DNA from: Bacillus sp. ISL-45
GTDB taxonomy: Bacteria; Bacillota; Bacilli; Bacillales; Cytobacillaceae
NCBI RefSeq assembly: GCF_018613195.1
Contig: NZ_JAGGQQ010000010.1
Location: 1 to 64,000 of the forward strand
DNA: 64,000 bases
Direction: 5' to 3'
Each line of letters starts with the position of its first letter. The first letter of the stretch is position 1. Made by a program: the position numbers and the translations under genes. Shown here one piece after another: positions 7,778-17,249 of this stretch. The notes under the pieces are model-generated. The model was not told the origin of the DNA. It worked only from the letters and a program-made list of their open reading frames with translations, and ran no database searches.

Positions 7778-8200
7778 ATGGATAAACACACGCTTGTGGA
7801 AAAAGCAATAGAAGCAAGAAGCACAGCATACGTTCCATATTCTAAATTTCAGGTTGGCGCTGCAATCATAACTAGTAACGATAATCTATTCCTGGGCTGC
7901 AATATCGAAAACGCATCTTACGGATTGACAAACTGTGCTGAAAGAACAGCCATTTTCAAGGCAGTCTCTGAAGGGGATACCGAAATCAAGGCGATTGCAG
8001 TAGTCGCTGACACTGAAGGTCCTGTTTCACCTTGCGGTGCCTGCCGCCAGGTGATTGCGGAGTTCGCAACTGACGATACAAAAATTTACCTTGCCAATCT
8101 GAATGGCGATGTAAAGGAAACGACAATCAGCGAAATCCTTCCTGGATACTTCACATCCAAAGACATGGAGAAAGTAGACATGTCCAAGAAAATGGTCTAA
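7778..8200 (+). CDS. cdd: Cytidine deaminase Cdd
   Basis: Zinc enzyme that deaminates cytidine and deoxycytidine to uridine forms. The zinc ligands and catalytic Glu are present in NCAERTAIF (Cys, Glu) and SPCGACRQV (two Cys), with the substrate motif CNIENASYG. At 140 aa it is a few residues longer than the typical tetrameric enzyme, owing to a hydrophilic tail SKDMEKVDMSKKMV. The start is behind a weak GGGGAA(T)GG. It is the second gene of the deoC operon, so pyrimidine salvage and deoxyribose use are coupled. Confidence 0.95.
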   Translation: MDKHTLVEKAIEARSTAYVPYSKFQVGAAIITSNDNLFLGCNIENASYGLTNCAERTAIFKAVSEGDTEIKAIAVVADTEGPVSPCGACRQVIAEFATDDTKIYLANLNGDVKETTISEILPGYFTSKDMEKVDMSKKMV

Positions 8201-8221
8201 ATTGATTATTTAAGTTAACAA

Positions 8222-8254
8222 GGGGCAACTCCTAAAGAGTTGCTCTTTCTTATT
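8222..8254 (+). terminator. Terminator of deoC-cdd
   Basis: GGGCAACTC pairs with GAGTTGCTC around CTAAA, followed by TTTCTTATTT. Confidence 0.8.
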
Positions 8255-8304
8255 TGAACGTTTAAGGAGGACAGAGCTGCCCCAATTATTGGGCGGCATA
8301 CATC

Positions 8305-8919
8305 ATGGGAGACGCAGGTTTATTACTATCAGGTGCAGCACTCTTCCTGAACAGCTTAATGCTTTTAGGAAAGGCAAACGCTAAAAGTGTGGCAGTATTC
8401 AATTTATTCATCGGGGCATTACAAGTGATCGTGCCCTTTTACTTGATTGCCGTATCCGACCAGAGCAATTGGACGGTCTACAGTCTGGCAAGCATCTTTC
8501 TCTTTGGTTTTACCTATTTATATGTCGGGTTGACCTTGTGGAACAACCTTGATGGCACCGGGCTTGGATGGTATTCCCTCTGGGTTGCTGTTCTCGCCAT
8601 CATTTATGCAGCGGTTGCCTTTGTCCATTTTGATGATATTGTCAACGCGCTTACATGGCTGATGTGGGCCTACCTTTGGTTCCTGTTCTTCTTATCAATG
8701 GGATTGAACAAGAAAATAGATGCATATGTCGGGAAAGTTGCCATGGTCCAGTCATGGCTGACATTGACCTTCCCGGCACTCCTGTCAATGACTGGCTTAT
8801 GGAAAACAGACCAGGTAGTCAATGCCTGGATTTACTTCTCAATTGCTGCTTTTGTCTACTTTGCTTATATTACATTAAAGCTGAAAAGATCTTCTGCCCG
8901 AACAGAGAAATTCGCGTAA
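8305..8919 (+). CDS. AmiS/UreI-family amide or urea channel
   Basis: Six hydrophobic helices cover nearly all of the 204 residues, and the N-terminus MGDAGLLLSGAALFLNSLML is typical of AmiS/UreI proteins. These are hexameric inner-membrane channels for urea or short-chain amides. The helix near residue 105 and the WLMWAYLWFLFF segment carry the Trp/Tyr-rich pore pattern of the family. No amidase, urease or nickel gene lies nearby, which is unusual. The only strong ribosome binding site (AAGGAGG at about 8264-8270) is some 35 nt before the ATG, with a hairpin CCCAAT/ATTGGG in between. The ATG is nevertheless the best start by family alignment. Confidence 0.85.
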   Translation: MGDAGLLLSGAALFLNSLMLLGKANAKSVAVFNLFIGALQVIVPFYLIAVSDQSNWTVYSLASIFLFGFTYLYVGLTLWNNLDGTGLGWYSLWVAVLAIIYAAVAFVHFDDIVNALTWLMWAYLWFLFFLSMGLNKKIDAYVGKVAMVQSWLTLTFPALLSMTGLWKTDQVVNAWIYFSIAAFVYFAYITLKLKRSSARTEKFA

Positions 8920-8923
8920 AATC

Positions 8924-8963
8924 AAAAAACCTTCCTGCCCAAATGGCCAGGAAGGTTCTTTAT
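8924..8963. terminator. Bidirectional terminator between amiS-like gene and ppaC
   Basis: Long stem AACCTTCCTG-CC paired with GG-CCAGGAAGGTT, flanked by A-run and TTCTTTATT. Both converging genes can use it. Confidence 0.85.
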
Positions 8964-8969
8964 TAGGAT

Positions 8970-9899
8970 TTATTTCGCAAGTACATTCGTCAGTACTGGA
9001 ACGACCTGTTTTTTACGGGAAACAACGCCCTTAAGTGTCGCAGTATTATCTTCGAGAGTTACATTGAACGCTTCCTCAACAGCTGCAGCCTTTTTACCAA
9101 TCGCAAGCGCTGCAGAATCATTCGTCAATATATCAGTGATGACCAGCAAGAACAGATCCAGGTTCTTTTCAGTTATCTTATTGATCAATGCTTCTTCAAG
9201 CTCTACCTTACGCAAAAGAACATCGTTGATATCCACTGTGTTTACCTGTGCGATTTCAACCTTGGATTCTCCCATCTGGAATTCCTTCGCGTCAAGGGAA
9301 ATAAGCTCTTCGATTGTTTTGCTGCTGAGATCCGCACCAGCCTTCAGCATTTCAAGACCGTATTCCTCAGCATCCACTCCTGCGATTTCAGCCAATTCAC
9401 GTGCAGCTGCAACATCCTGGTCTGTGCAAGTCGGGGACTTGAACAATAAAGAATCAGAGATGATCGCCGACAGCATTAGTCCAGCGATATTCTTTTCGAT
9501 TTCCACATTGTTTTCTTTGTACATCTTATTTAGGATTGTGGCTGTGCAGCCTACTGGCTCAACACGGAAATAAAGCGGATCACTCGTCTCGAAATTCGCC
9601 ACACGGTGGTGGTCAATGACTTCCACGATTTGAACATCTGTAATGTCATCAGCGCTCTGCTGGCGTTCGTTGTGGTCAACAAGGATAACCTTGTCCACTT
9701 CTTCTGAAACTCTACCTGCAAGGCGTGGCGCTTCAGCTTTGAAGTAATCAAGAGCATACTGAGTTTCTCCATTAACCTGGCCCAAACGTACCGCTTCCGC
9801 ATCGACACCAAGCTTTTGCTTCAAATTAGCATAGGCAATAGCAGAGCAGATTGTATCCGTATCAGGATTTTTATGTCCAAAAACAAGTACTTTTTCCAT
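8970..9899 (-). CDS. ppaC: Manganese-dependent inorganic pyrophosphatase PpaC
   Basis: Family II pyrophosphatase of 309 aa, which hydrolyses PPi to phosphate and needs Mn2+ or Co2+. The DHH domain shows [18 protein letters not shown] near the N-terminus, [10 protein letters not shown], and the metal-binding [11 protein letters not shown] motif near residue 96. The C-terminal DHHA2 domain carries the basic SRKKQVVP motif that grips substrate phosphates. [15 protein letters not shown] begins after GAGGAGTGTC. An ATG one codon earlier is equally possible. Confidence 0.96.
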   Translation of the reverse strand: MEKVLVFGHKNPDTDTICSAIAYANLKQKLGVDAEAVRLGQVNGETQYALDYFKAEAPRLAGRVSEEVDKVILVDHNERQQSADDITDVQIVEVIDHHRVANFETSDPLYFRVEPVGCTATILNKMYKENNVEIEKNIAGLMLSAIISDSLLFKSPTCTDQDVAAARELAEIAGVDAEEYGLEMLKAGADLSSKTIEELISLDAKEFQMGESKVEIAQVNTVDINDVLLRKVELEEALINKITEKNLDLFLLVITDILTNDSAALAIGKKAAAVEEAFNVTLEDNTATLKGVVSRKKQVVPVLTNVLAK

Positions 9900-10033
9900 C
9901 ATGACACTCCTCAATAACAAATTAACACGGACATTCTAGCAACTAGAACCCGTATATCCCATAAATAATATACGCTAAAATTGAAAGATTTTAAACTGCT
10001 TTGTGTTAATTAGAGTTGCTTTACCTATCTCAA

Positions 10034-10067
10034 CAATAAAAGATCCGGAATATTTCATCCGGATCTA
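10034..10067 (-). terminator. Terminator of ald
   Basis: AGATCCGGA / TCCGGATCT stem at 10041-10066, followed on the minus strand by TTTTATTG. Confidence 0.8.
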
Positions 10068-10073
10068 GAAAAA

Positions 10074-11195
10074 TTAAATTTGCTCTAATAATGTTTTTGT
10101 TTCAGAGTATACAAGGTTATGCGCTTCTGCTACTGCCTGGTAAGTCACATAGCCATTAAGCGTGTTGATTCCCTTGAGCAATGCTTCATTGTCCAGGCAA
10201 GCCTGCTTGTAGCCTTTGTTCGCAATCTGGACAGCGTACGGCACTGTCACGTTCGTCAAGGCGATTGTTGATGTTCTAGGAACTGCACCTGGCATGTTGG
10301 CAACTGCGTAGTGAACAACGCCGTGCTTTTCATAAGTAGGGTTGTCATGTGTTGTGATTCTGTCTGTTGTTTCGAAGATGCCACCCTGGTCGATTGCGAT
10401 ATCGACAACGACTGAACCTGGGTTCATCGACTGGATCATTTCTTCTGTCACAAGCTTTGGCGCCTTCGCGCCTGGAATCAATACAGCGCCGATAACCAGG
10501 TCAGATGCTTTGACTGCTTCAGCAATGTTCAAAGGATTGGACATTAGCGTTGTAATGTCAGAACCGAAGATATCATCCAGCTGACGAAGACGGTCTGGGT
10601 TCAAGTCGATCATTGTGACCTGAGCACCAAGGCCGACAGCCATTTTAGCTGCGTTCGTGCCAGCTACACCGCCGCCGATGATTGTTACTTTTCCTCTTTG
10701 TACACCTGGAACGCCTCCAAGCAGGATTCCTTTTCCTCCGTGAACTTTTTCAAGGAATTGCGCACCGATTTGTGTAGACATACGGCCAGCAACCTCACTC
10801 ATAGGAGTAAGCAATGGAAGCGAACCGTTAGCCAGCTGTACTGTTTCATAGGCAATTCCAACAACCTTATTCTCGATCAATGCCTTAGTCAGTTCCGGTT
10901 CTGGTGCAAGATGCAAATATGTAAATAAAATTAAGCCTTCACGGAAATACCCGTATTCTTCTGCGAGAGGTTCTTTAACCTTCATGACCATATCCTGTGC
11001 CCATGCTTCTTCTGCACTTCCAACGATCAGAGCACCGGCAGCCTTGTAGTCTTCATCTGTAAAACTTGAGCCAATTCCAGCTCCAGTCTCAATGAAAACT
11101 TCATGCCCGAAATTTACTAGATTAACTACTCCTGCAGGCGTCATAGCCACACGATTTTCGTTATTTTTTATCTCTTTAGGTACACCGATACGCAT
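10074..11195 (-). CDS. ald: Alanine dehydrogenase Ald
   Basis: NAD-dependent oxidative deamination of L-alanine to pyruvate and ammonium, used for alanine catabolism and important in sporulation. The protein is 373 aa. It opens with [20 protein letters not shown], which contains the substrate-binding Arg. Catalytic Lys and His lie in MKVKEP and FTYLHLAP. The Rossmann NAD-binding motif is [20 protein letters not shown] near residue 168. Start follows AGGAGG. In-frame codons upstream to 11231 lie before this site and are rejected. It is monocistronic, with its own terminator. Confidence 0.96.
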   Translation of the reverse strand: MRIGVPKEIKNNENRVAMTPAGVVNLVNFGHEVFIETGAGIGSSFTDEDYKAAGALIVGSAEEAWAQDMVMKVKEPLAEEYGYFREGLILFTYLHLAPEPELTKALIENKVVGIAYETVQLANGSLPLLTPMSEVAGRMSTQIGAQFLEKVHGGKGILLGGVPGVQRGKVTIIGGGVAGTNAAKMAVGLGAQVTMIDLNPDRLRQLDDIFGSDITTLMSNPLNIAEAVKASDLVIGAVLIPGAKAPKLVTEEMIQSMNPGSVVVDIAIDQGGIFETTDRITTHDNPTYEKHGVVHYAVANMPGAVPRTSTIALTNVTVPYAVQIANKGYKQACLDNEALLKGINTLNGYVTYQAVAEAHNLVYSETKTLLEQI

Positions 11196-11403
11196 TTTTG
11201 CATACCTCCTATATAATAATTGCCCTACCATTTCAGCCCTGCCATCACTATATCATTTTTTCAATGAGTAAAGAAATATTGCGGCAAGATGAAAACACTT
11301 TCATTTTAGTAGAAAAAAATGCTTTTGGCAAAACAATTCGTACAAATTTCCCTAAAATATACTATTCTGTATATTTTTAATTTTACAGGAAGTAGGAATG
11401 GAA

Positions 11404-11442
11404 AATAAAAAGGCTTGCCGAGCAATGGTTCTCAGCAAGCCA
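11404..11442 (-). terminator. Terminator of the 51-aa gene
   Basis: GGCTTGC and GCAAGCC pair across a 16-nt loop. The minus strand continues with TTTTTATTTT. The gap 11211-11403 before it is A/T-rich and shows no other gene. Confidence 0.7.
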
Positions 11443-11528
11443 CCCTATCCATTAAGCCAGATTATTTTTCATTTTTAATAGAGAAGTTAGCAGGCATTAT
11501 TATAGCCTGTAACGATGCGAATACAGCT

Positions 11529-11684
11529 TTATCTATGTTCCTCATTGTTTTCTGCTGCTGCTTTCATCTGATCCTGCGGGACTACTCCGCTGTTGTATGA
11601 ATCCATGATTTGCTGGCTTACCTGCATGACACCCTGATCATCGTAATCATAAAATGACTGGCCGCGCTGTTCCTTTTTATCCAT
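11529..11684 (-). CDS. Small acidic/hydrophilic protein (51 aa), unknown
   Basis: Short frame starting MDKKEQRGQSFYDYDDQGVM and ending AAAENNEEHR. It has an ideal AGGAGG site 7 nt before the ATG and a terminator about 90 nt after the stop, so it is very likely expressed. The composition is hydrophilic (Gln, Asp, Glu, Ser), with no Cys or hydrophobic segment, as in many small sporulation or stress proteins of Bacillus. It stands alone between ald and the divergent usp gene. I do not recognise the family, so function is not assigned. Confidence 0.7.
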   Translation of the reverse strand: MDKKEQRGQSFYDYDDQGVMQVSQQIMDSYNSGVVPQDQMKAAAENNEEHR

Positions 11685-11789
11685 GTGAAATCCTCCTTCA
11701 ATATGATGCTTGCATCTATAGTTTTCGTTGGATTGTCACAGCTATACCAATGAAACTGTTGTATAATATAGGTAAAGGAGGCGAGAACT

Positions 11790-12239
11790 ATGGCACTTTA
11801 TTATAAGAACATTTTAGTTGCCGTTGATGGTTCTAAACAAGCAGCATGGGCTTTTAAAAAAGCCATTGAAATCGCAAAAAGAAACGACGCGAGTCTGGTC
11901 ATGACCCACATAATCGATTTACGCACCTTTGCTACTGTAGAGGCATATGACCGCACCATCTCAGAGCGGGCGACACAGTTTGCTACAGAGCTGATGGAAA
12001 GCTACAAACAGCAGGCAATCGAAGCTGGTATCAAAGACGTGGAATATGACATCGATTATGGTTCACCAAAGGTCAAGATTGCGAAAGATGTTGCAAAAAA
12101 ATATAACGCCGACCTGATTATTTGCGGAGCAACAGGAATGAACGCAGTGGAACGCTTCTTCATCGGAAGTGTCTCCGAGCATATCACCCGCTATGCATCT
12201 TGTGATGTCCTGGTTGTCCGGACTGACAAAGAGAATTAA
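11790..12239 (+). CDS. Universal stress protein, UspA family (149 aa)
   Basis: Single Usp domain with the N-terminal KNILVAVDGSKQAAWAF strand-loop and the C-terminal ATP-binding signature G-2X-G-9X-G-S (GATGMNAVERFFIGSVS), followed by ASCDVLVVR. It therefore belongs to the ATP-binding branch of the family, similar to NhaX/YxiE of Bacillus. It starts after AAAGGAGGCGAGAACT, with a TATAAT hexamer about 25 nt upstream of the start. It is monocistronic with a strong terminator. The specific stress role is not known. Confidence 0.93.
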   Translation: MALYYKNILVAVDGSKQAAWAFKKAIEIAKRNDASLVMTHIIDLRTFATVEAYDRTISERATQFATELMESYKQQAIEAGIKDVEYDIDYGSPKVKIAKDVAKKYNADLIICGATGMNAVERFFIGSVSEHITRYASCDVLVVRTDKEN

Positions 12240-12256
12240 TCTAATGACACACCATA

Positions 12257-12303
12257 CAAAAAGCACGAAGTATCTTTTTATTGATACTTCGTGCTTTTTT
12301 CCA
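12257..12303. terminator. Strong terminator after usp gene
   Basis: Near-perfect 17-bp stem AAAAGCACGAAGTATC / GATACTTCGTGCTTTT with T-runs. It could work for both strands. Confidence 0.9.
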
Positions 12304-12307
12304 TTTA

Positions 12308-12425
12308 TAAGGCTCTTTTCTTAAATTTTGTTGCTTTCTCAACCATACTAAAGCAATCTTTATTCAGAAGTCTCCTCGAAAAGACCCTCTTTTTTAGCGC
12401 GATTTTAGAACAATAGCAACAATCC
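12308..12425. repeat. Partial copy of a dispersed MITE-like repeat
   Basis: The left part GGCTCTTTTCTTAAATTTTG followed by TTGCT matches the left end of the element at 31.35 kb in 21 of 25 positions. An inner GTTGCT/AGCAAC inverted repeat is present, but a clear right terminal repeat is not. The stretch 12304-12441 holds no gene. Confidence 0.5.
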
Positions 12426-12441
12426 ATGCCAAAACAGCCTT

Positions 12442-13812
12442 TTATAATGTTATTTTTGCTTTCTCGATCTGAAATTTCACTTGTGAGAAGCCGGTGCCTC
12501 CAGCACTGTTTCGTCTTTTCACGGCATTATAAGGATTCAATGCCTCGAAAATATCATCTTCGAACAACGGGTTCATGGACTTGTAGGCTTCTAATGACAG
12601 GTCTGCAAGGTAGCAGCCTTTTTGGATGCAATCAAGGACAAGCTTGCCGACGATTTCATGTGCTTCACGGAAAGGTACGCCTTTTGCCGCCAGATAATCA
12701 GCCAGCTCAGTTGCATTCGAAAAATCCTTCTTGACTGATTCTGCCATTTCCTCCGTTCTCACCTTCATCGAACTGACCATGCCAGCGAAAATTTTCAGGG
12801 AGCCCTTCACTGTTTTGACCGTATCAAACATGCCTTCTTTATCTTCCTGCATATCCTTGTTATACGCCAGAGGCAAGCCTTTCAATACCGTCAAGAGTCC
12901 CATCAGGCTTCCATAGACACGGCCTGTTTTACCGCGGATCAGTTCAGCCATATCCGGATTCTTCTTTTGCGGCATGATGCTGCTGCCTGTCGTGAATGCA
13001 TCTGAAAGCTCAATGAACTGGAATTCCTCGCTCGACCAGAGGATAAGTTCTTCGCACAATCGTGACAGATGCATCATTAAAATCGAGCTGTCTGAGAGGA
13101 ACTCGAGAATAAAATCACGGTCACTCACAGCATCCAGACTGTTTTCATAGATGCCCTCAAACCCCAGAATTTCTGCTGTCATATGGCGGTCAATCGGAAA
13201 AGTAGTTCCCGCAAGCGCTCCCGCCCCAAGGGGAGAAAGATTGATTCTTTTCATGCTATCCATAAAACGCTGTTTATCGCGGTCAAGCATCCAATAATAT
13301 GCCATGAGATGATGGGCAAAAGAAATTGGCTGTGCCCTCTGCAAGTGAGTATACCCGGGCATCAATGTCTCAATATTTTGTTCTGCCTGTTCAACCAGAG
13401 CTTTTTGGAACTCAGAAATCAGCTCGATGATTTCAGATACCTGATCTTTCAGGTATAAATGCATATCGGTCGCCACCTGGTCGTTCCTGCTCCGTGCCGT
13501 GTGAAGTTTGCCGCCTGCTGGACCAATCAATTCTGTCAGGTGATGTTCAAGGTTCAGATGGATATCCTCGAGTTTGGCTGAGTATTTGAGTTCGCCATTA
13601 CTTGCTTGCTGCTCCAGTTTCCTTAGTCCTTGAATAATATTATCTGCTTCAGCTTCTGTTACGATTCCGCACTTCGCAAGCATAGTTGCATGGGCGATAC
13701 TGCCCTCGATATCCTGCTTCGCCAGTTCCTGGTCAAAACCGATCGATGCCCCAAATTCATCGACCCAATCCTCAGCAGAGCCGGTGAATCTGCCTCCCCA
13801 TAATTTCTTCAC
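12442..13812 (-). CDS. argH: Argininosuccinate lyase ArgH
   Basis: Last step of arginine synthesis, splitting argininosuccinate into arginine and fumarate; 456 aa of the fumarase/aspartase superfamily. The signature [16 protein letters not shown] near residue 278 contains the catalytic Ser loop, and [17 protein letters not shown] and [10 protein letters not shown] are the other two conserved regions. The start is a GTG that overlaps the argG stop by four bases (GTGA), with AAGGTGA upstream. This coupling indicates a two-gene operon argG-argH. Confidence 0.96.
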   Translation of the reverse strand: MKKLWGGRFTGSAEDWVDEFGASIGFDQELAKQDIEGSIAHATMLAKCGIVTEAEADNIIQGLRKLEQQASNGELKYSAKLEDIHLNLEHHLTELIGPAGGKLHTARSRNDQVATDMHLYLKDQVSEIIELISEFQKALVEQAEQNIETLMPGYTHLQRAQPISFAHHLMAYYWMLDRDKQRFMDSMKRINLSPLGAGALAGTTFPIDRHMTAEILGFEGIYENSLDAVSDRDFILEFLSDSSILMMHLSRLCEELILWSSEEFQFIELSDAFTTGSSIMPQKKNPDMAELIRGKTGRVYGSLMGLLTVLKGLPLAYNKDMQEDKEGMFDTVKTVKGSLKIFAGMVSSMKVRTEEMAESVKKDFSNATELADYLAAKGVPFREAHEIVGKLVLDCIQKGCYLADLSLEAYKSMNPLFEDDIFEALNPYNAVKRRNSAGGTGFSQVKFQIEKAKITL

Positions 13813-15014
13813 ACTGTCACCTTCTTGCCCTGGACCATGCTGTGGACAACTGTTGGCAGTCCCCATAGATTGATGAATCCAACAGCAGCATTATGGTCGA
13901 ACTCATCGTCAGCAGTGTAAGTCGCCAGTTTTTCATTGTATAAAGAATATGGAGATTTTCTGCCTTCAATGATTGCATGCCCTTTGAAAAGCTTGACACG
14001 GACAGTACCCGTCACATGCTTCTGTGTTGATTTCAAGAACGCTGCCAGCGCATCCTGAAGCGGTGAAAACCAGAGCCCTTCGTAAATTAATTCGGTCAGC
14101 TTTTTCTCAATAACCGGCTTGAAATGGGCTACCTCTTTAACAAGCGTGATATCCTCCAGTTCCTTATGAGCCTTGATCAAAGTCATCGCAGCAGGAGCTT
14201 CGTATACCTCGCGTGATTTGATGCCGACCAGACGGTTTTCCACATGGTCAATCCTTCCGACACCATGCTTGCCTGCAATACTGTTAAGCTCAAGAATCAA
14301 TTCTGAAAGAGGATAAGTTTTGCCATCAATCGCTGTTGGAACACCCTCAACAAATTCAATCTCGATGATATCCGGTGAATCCGGTGTGTCTTCAAGCTCT
14401 GCTGTCAGTTCATAAGCCTCTACTGGAGGTGCCTGCCAGGGATCCTCAAGAATTCCGCATTCATTGCTTCTTCCCCAAAGGTTCTGGTCAATGGAGAACG
14501 GGCTGTCTAGATTGATTGGAATCGGAATGCCATTGTTGGCTGCATAAGCAATTTCTTCCTCACGCGACCATTTCCACTCACGGACAGGAGCAATGACCTT
14601 CAGATCGGGATTCAATGCTTTGATTGATACCTCAAATCGCACCTGGTCATTTCCTTTTCCTGTGCAGCCATGCGCAACAGCTGTTGCACCCTCCATTTCT
14701 GCTACTTCCACTAGTTTCTTAGAAATCAAGGGACGCGATAATGCTGATACCAGCGGATATTTTCCCTCGTATAATGCATGGGCCTGCAGGGCGAACAGTG
14801 CATAATCATTGGCGAATTCTTCTTTGACATCCAAAACATATGATTTGATTGCGCCGACCTTCAACGCTTTTTCTTTTATGAATTGAAGATCCTTTCCTTC
14901 ACCAACATCAAGACAACAAGCAATTACCGCGTAACCCTGGTCCTTCAGCCATTTGATCGCAACAGATGTATCAAGCCCGCCAGAATAGGCAAGCACCACT
15001 TTATTTTCAGCCAT
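13809..15014 (-). CDS. argG: Argininosuccinate synthase ArgG
   Basis: ATP-dependent joining of citrulline and aspartate; 401 aa. The P-loop of the PP-ATPase fold is [17 protein letters not shown] near the N-terminus. [14 protein letters not shown] and [13 protein letters not shown] are the citrulline/aspartate-binding motifs. Start is behind AAAAGGAGC. It leads the argGH operon, and two ARG boxes directly upstream indicate repression by the arginine regulator AhrC/ArgR. Confidence 0.97.
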   Translation of the reverse strand: MAENKVVLAYSGGLDTSVAIKWLKDQGYAVIACCLDVGEGKDLQFIKEKALKVGAIKSYVLDVKEEFANDYALFALQAHALYEGKYPLVSALSRPLISKKLVEVAEMEGATAVAHGCTGKGNDQVRFEVSIKALNPDLKVIAPVREWKWSREEEIAYAANNGIPIPINLDSPFSIDQNLWGRSNECGILEDPWQAPPVEAYELTAELEDTPDSPDIIEIEFVEGVPTAIDGKTYPLSELILELNSIAGKHGVGRIDHVENRLVGIKSREVYEAPAAMTLIKAHKELEDITLVKEVAHFKPVIEKKLTELIYEGLWFSPLQDALAAFLKSTQKHVTGTVRVKLFKGHAIIEGRKSPYSLYNEKLATYTADDEFDHNAAVGFINLWGLPTVVHSMVQGKKVTV

Positions 15015-15032
15015 TTTTTCATGCTCCTTTTA

Positions 15033-15070
15033 GTCGAATATTTATTCATACTTATAAATTTTTATTCACG
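15033..15070 (-). promoter_or_regulatory. Tandem ARG boxes (AhrC/ArgR operator) before argG
   Basis: On the minus strand two 18-bp imperfect palindromes follow each other: CGTGAATAAAAATTTATAA (15052-15070) and TATGAATAAATATTCGAC (15033-15050). Both match the Bacillus ARG box pattern CATGAATAAAAATTCA. They lie only 18-55 bp upstream of the argG start. Confidence 0.75.
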
Positions 15071-15209
15071 TTTATAAAGGTAACAGGTTTTTGAGCACAT
15101 TTCAAGATAAAATATGTTTTTTTTAATTGATCCCGTGAATCTGCTCATGTATCAGACTGGTATGGAAGCAGGATTAAAAGTATAGTAGAATGTAAGCAAG
15201 ATTACCGGA

Positions 15210-15545
15210 ATGGGGGCACCATCAGAAATGGAACAATTTTTTCTTTTTAACAGCCGACTGGGCATTCCCCTGCCAGACCTGCAAGGAAACTGGGAAGATT
15301 ACGACCTTGATACACGGCACGCGATTCTCCTCCATTGGGAAAAAATTCGCGGCAGCATACCTGACCGGATCGCAGAGCTTGAAAAAACAATCAACCTGAA
15401 GCAAGCCCAGCTTTCCGATGAAAGCGACTTCATCCGCTCCTGTAAACTGAACAGCGAAATTTCCGAGCTTGCGTCCATCATCAACGATCTCTGGCTCTGG
15501 TATCGCACCCAGCAGGACATTTCATCAGAGAAGATCCATCGATAA
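15210..15545 (+). CDS. Hypothetical protein (105-111 aa)
   Basis: I do not recognise this family. The sequence is hydrophilic with a helical, coiled-coil-prone middle (about residues 45-90, IAELEKTINLKQAQLSDESD and on) and a Trp-rich end (NDLWLWYRTQQ). There is no signal peptide or membrane segment. Start is uncertain: ATG at 15210 has no clear ribosome binding site, while ATG at 15228 (MEQFFLFNSRLGIPLP) has a G-rich stretch 13 nt upstream. A terminator follows directly, supporting a real single-gene unit. It diverges from argG. Confidence 0.65.
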   Translation: MGAPSEMEQFFLFNSRLGIPLPDLQGNWEDYDLDTRHAILLHWEKIRGSIPDRIAELEKTINLKQAQLSDESDFIRSCKLNSEISELASIINDLWLWYRTQQDISSEKIHR

Positions 15546-15560
15546 TACTTTCATTTGCAT

Positions 15561-15598
15561 AAAAAATAGCCTGGAGCTGCTCCGGGCTATTTTTTGTT
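15561..15598 (+). terminator. Terminator after the hypothetical gene
   Basis: AAAAATAGCC pairs with GGGCTATTTTT, with an inner GGAG/CTCC extension, and ends in a T-run. Confidence 0.85.
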
Positions 15599-15654
15599 TG
15601 TCTGCTTTATGATTAAATTTATTCCGGCCATTCCTGGTTAAGCTCCACTGGTAT

Positions 15655-15745
15655 TTTGACAGCTTTTCCTGTGTTTACCAAATCTGTCACGATTCCGTTG
15701 TTTTCTTGACAACTTTTCCTTGTTTCCCACTCAAACCTGTCTGAA
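15655..15745. repeat. Degenerate GACA/TGTC hairpin pair (locus B)
   Basis: TTGACAGCTTTTCC with TCTGTCA (15656-15689) and TTGACAACTTTTCC with CTGTCTGA (15706-15744) start 50 bp apart. The stretch after the first unit, CACGATTCCG, equals the conserved spacer of the array at 9-95. No gene is supported in 15599-15852. Confidence 0.6.
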
Positions 15746-15852
15746 CTTGATGCTGCTACTAAAAAACCAATACATCTTATTCGAGCAATCACCCCAGATT
15801 CTTTTAAAAAACAAAAAAAGATGAAATCTGTTAAGATTCCATCCACAATTCG

Positions 15853-16365
15853 TTATAAATCCTTCGTCAATTCTCTTACCACATGCCCAATCTCTGGAAT
15901 GATCAGCTTTTCCATTGCCAGGCGTACAGCACCTGTTGATCCTGGTGTTGAGAAGACAGCGCGATCATTCACGACTCCGGCTGCGGCACGCGATAGCAGG
16001 GTAGCCGAACCAATATCCTCGGTATAGCTGAGCATGCGGAAAATCTCGCCAAATCCAGGTATTTCTTTTTCGAAGAGGGCCTGGACTGTTTCGATTGTGA
16101 CGTCACGTTTGGCGATCCCTGTGCCTCCATTGGTAAGCACGACATCCACATCAGATTGGCTACAGCCCTTCAGCACTTCAGACTTAATCGGTTCTGCCTC
16201 ATCTTTAACAATCACATAATCGACGATCTTATGACCTGCGGCCTCGAGCATTTCCATCATCAGCTTGCCGCTTTTATCTGTTTCCGGCGTTCTTGTATCG
16301 CTTACTGTTATGACTTTGCAGCGGACCTGGCTCGGTGCAGCCTGCTTGTGTTCCTGAGTACTCAT
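15853..16365 (-). CDS. moaB: Molybdenum cofactor biosynthesis protein MoaB
   Basis: MoaB/MogA-family protein of 170 aa, which adenylylates molybdopterin before metal insertion. The fold signature VVLTNGGTGIAKRDVTIE near residue 76 and the downstream STPGSTGAVRLAMEKLI are diagnostic. The N-terminus has a short hydrophilic extension before KVITVSDTRTPETDKSG. It starts only 4 bp after the EcsC-like gene ends, so the two are co-transcribed. No other moa/moe genes are in the window. Confidence 0.93.
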   Translation of the reverse strand: MSTQEHKQAAPSQVRCKVITVSDTRTPETDKSGKLMMEMLEAAGHKIVDYVIVKDEAEPIKSEVLKGCSQSDVDVVLTNGGTGIAKRDVTIETVQALFEKEIPGFGEIFRMLSYTEDIGSATLLSRAAAGVVNDRAVFSTPGSTGAVRLAMEKLIIPEIGHVVRELTKDL

Positions 16366-16369
16366 ACCC

Positions 16370-17206
16370 CTACAGAGCTCCTTTTTCTTTGAAATATCTC
16401 ATTTGGTAAAATTTATGGGCGAAGTCAGTGACCCTTCTCGTCAATTGATAGTTTGCTCCTGCTCCAATCGCCATGCTGATCACCGGCATGCCCTGGACAT
16501 GCTTTTTGCGGAACATCAGGATCGCCATACCCTTGAAAATCTGTTTGATTGGCTGTTCCAGCCATGTTACGTCTGTCAGGTCATCATTGCCTTCATAGAA
16601 ATAATAGTCGTCTGCCTGTTCGAGGTCATTTTTCAACTCTTCCCAGCCAGCGCTCTGCATCCTTGAAGGCATTGTCGCCGTATGGAAAACCTTCAAAGCG
16701 ACCATCATTTCAAATGGAGTATTTACTTCAAATCCATACGTCATCGCAACCAGCTGGACAATCCGCAAATTTATGACAGCCATCGCCGGGATATCTGCCC
16801 CTAGTACAAGGTTTCCACCGCTTCCCGACATGCCGCCCTGGACGAAGGAATAGAGTCTGTGGCGGGCAATTTGCTGTCTGGCAATGAATTCAAGCTGTTC
16901 AATCGGCAGCTCCCTTAAATCCTCAATCGTTTCAAGGTCAGGCTGGAAAACCCGCCCGGCAGAAAGAATACGTTCCTTGGCATCCATCTGCAGCTGTGAA
17001 CCCTGAATTAGAGAGTGGAGATGGAAAAGCCAGCCGTCGAATAAAGTGAAAAAGCGTTCCTGCACCTCTTCTGGCAAAAGCGAAAAAGACCGTTCAAGAT
17101 ATCGGTCATACGCCAATTCAAAATCATTCGGTTCATAATCGTAGAGATTGTTTTCCCAAGCACTTAATTCGTCCAGCACCTTTTGTTCCCGTTGAGTCAA
17201 AGGCAT
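16370..17206 (-). CDS. EcsC family protein (278 aa)
   Basis: Matches the EcsC-type family known from Bacillus (named after the third gene of the ecs locus), whose biochemical role is unclear. Visible hallmarks are a Gly-rich loop SFVQGGMSGSGGNLVLGADIPAM near residue 140, a following hydrophobic segment, and a second Gly/Ala segment SMAIGAGANYQLTRRVTDFAHKFY near the C-terminus. Start at 17206 follows GGAGGTTTTTCA. The 26 upstream in-frame codons run into an intergenic repeat and are rejected. It is the first gene of an operon with moaB. Confidence 0.8.
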   Translation of the reverse strand: MPLTQREQKVLDELSAWENNLYDYEPNDFELAYDRYLERSFSLLPEEVQERFFTLFDGWLFHLHSLIQGSQLQMDAKERILSAGRVFQPDLETIEDLRELPIEQLEFIARQQIARHRLYSFVQGGMSGSGGNLVLGADIPAMAVINLRIVQLVAMTYGFEVNTPFEMMVALKVFHTATMPSRMQSAGWEELKNDLEQADDYYFYEGNDDLTDVTWLEQPIKQIFKGMAILMFRKKHVQGMPVISMAIGAGANYQLTRRVTDFAHKFYQMRYFKEKGAL

Positions 17207-17249
17207 TGAAAAACCTCCAGCATATCTGAATTTTCTTCCAGTATAGCAC

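Noticed and set aside
15619-15846. 75-aa minus-strand ORF between the hypothetical gene and moaB
   Set aside because: It runs through the GACA hairpin repeats and has no start signals.
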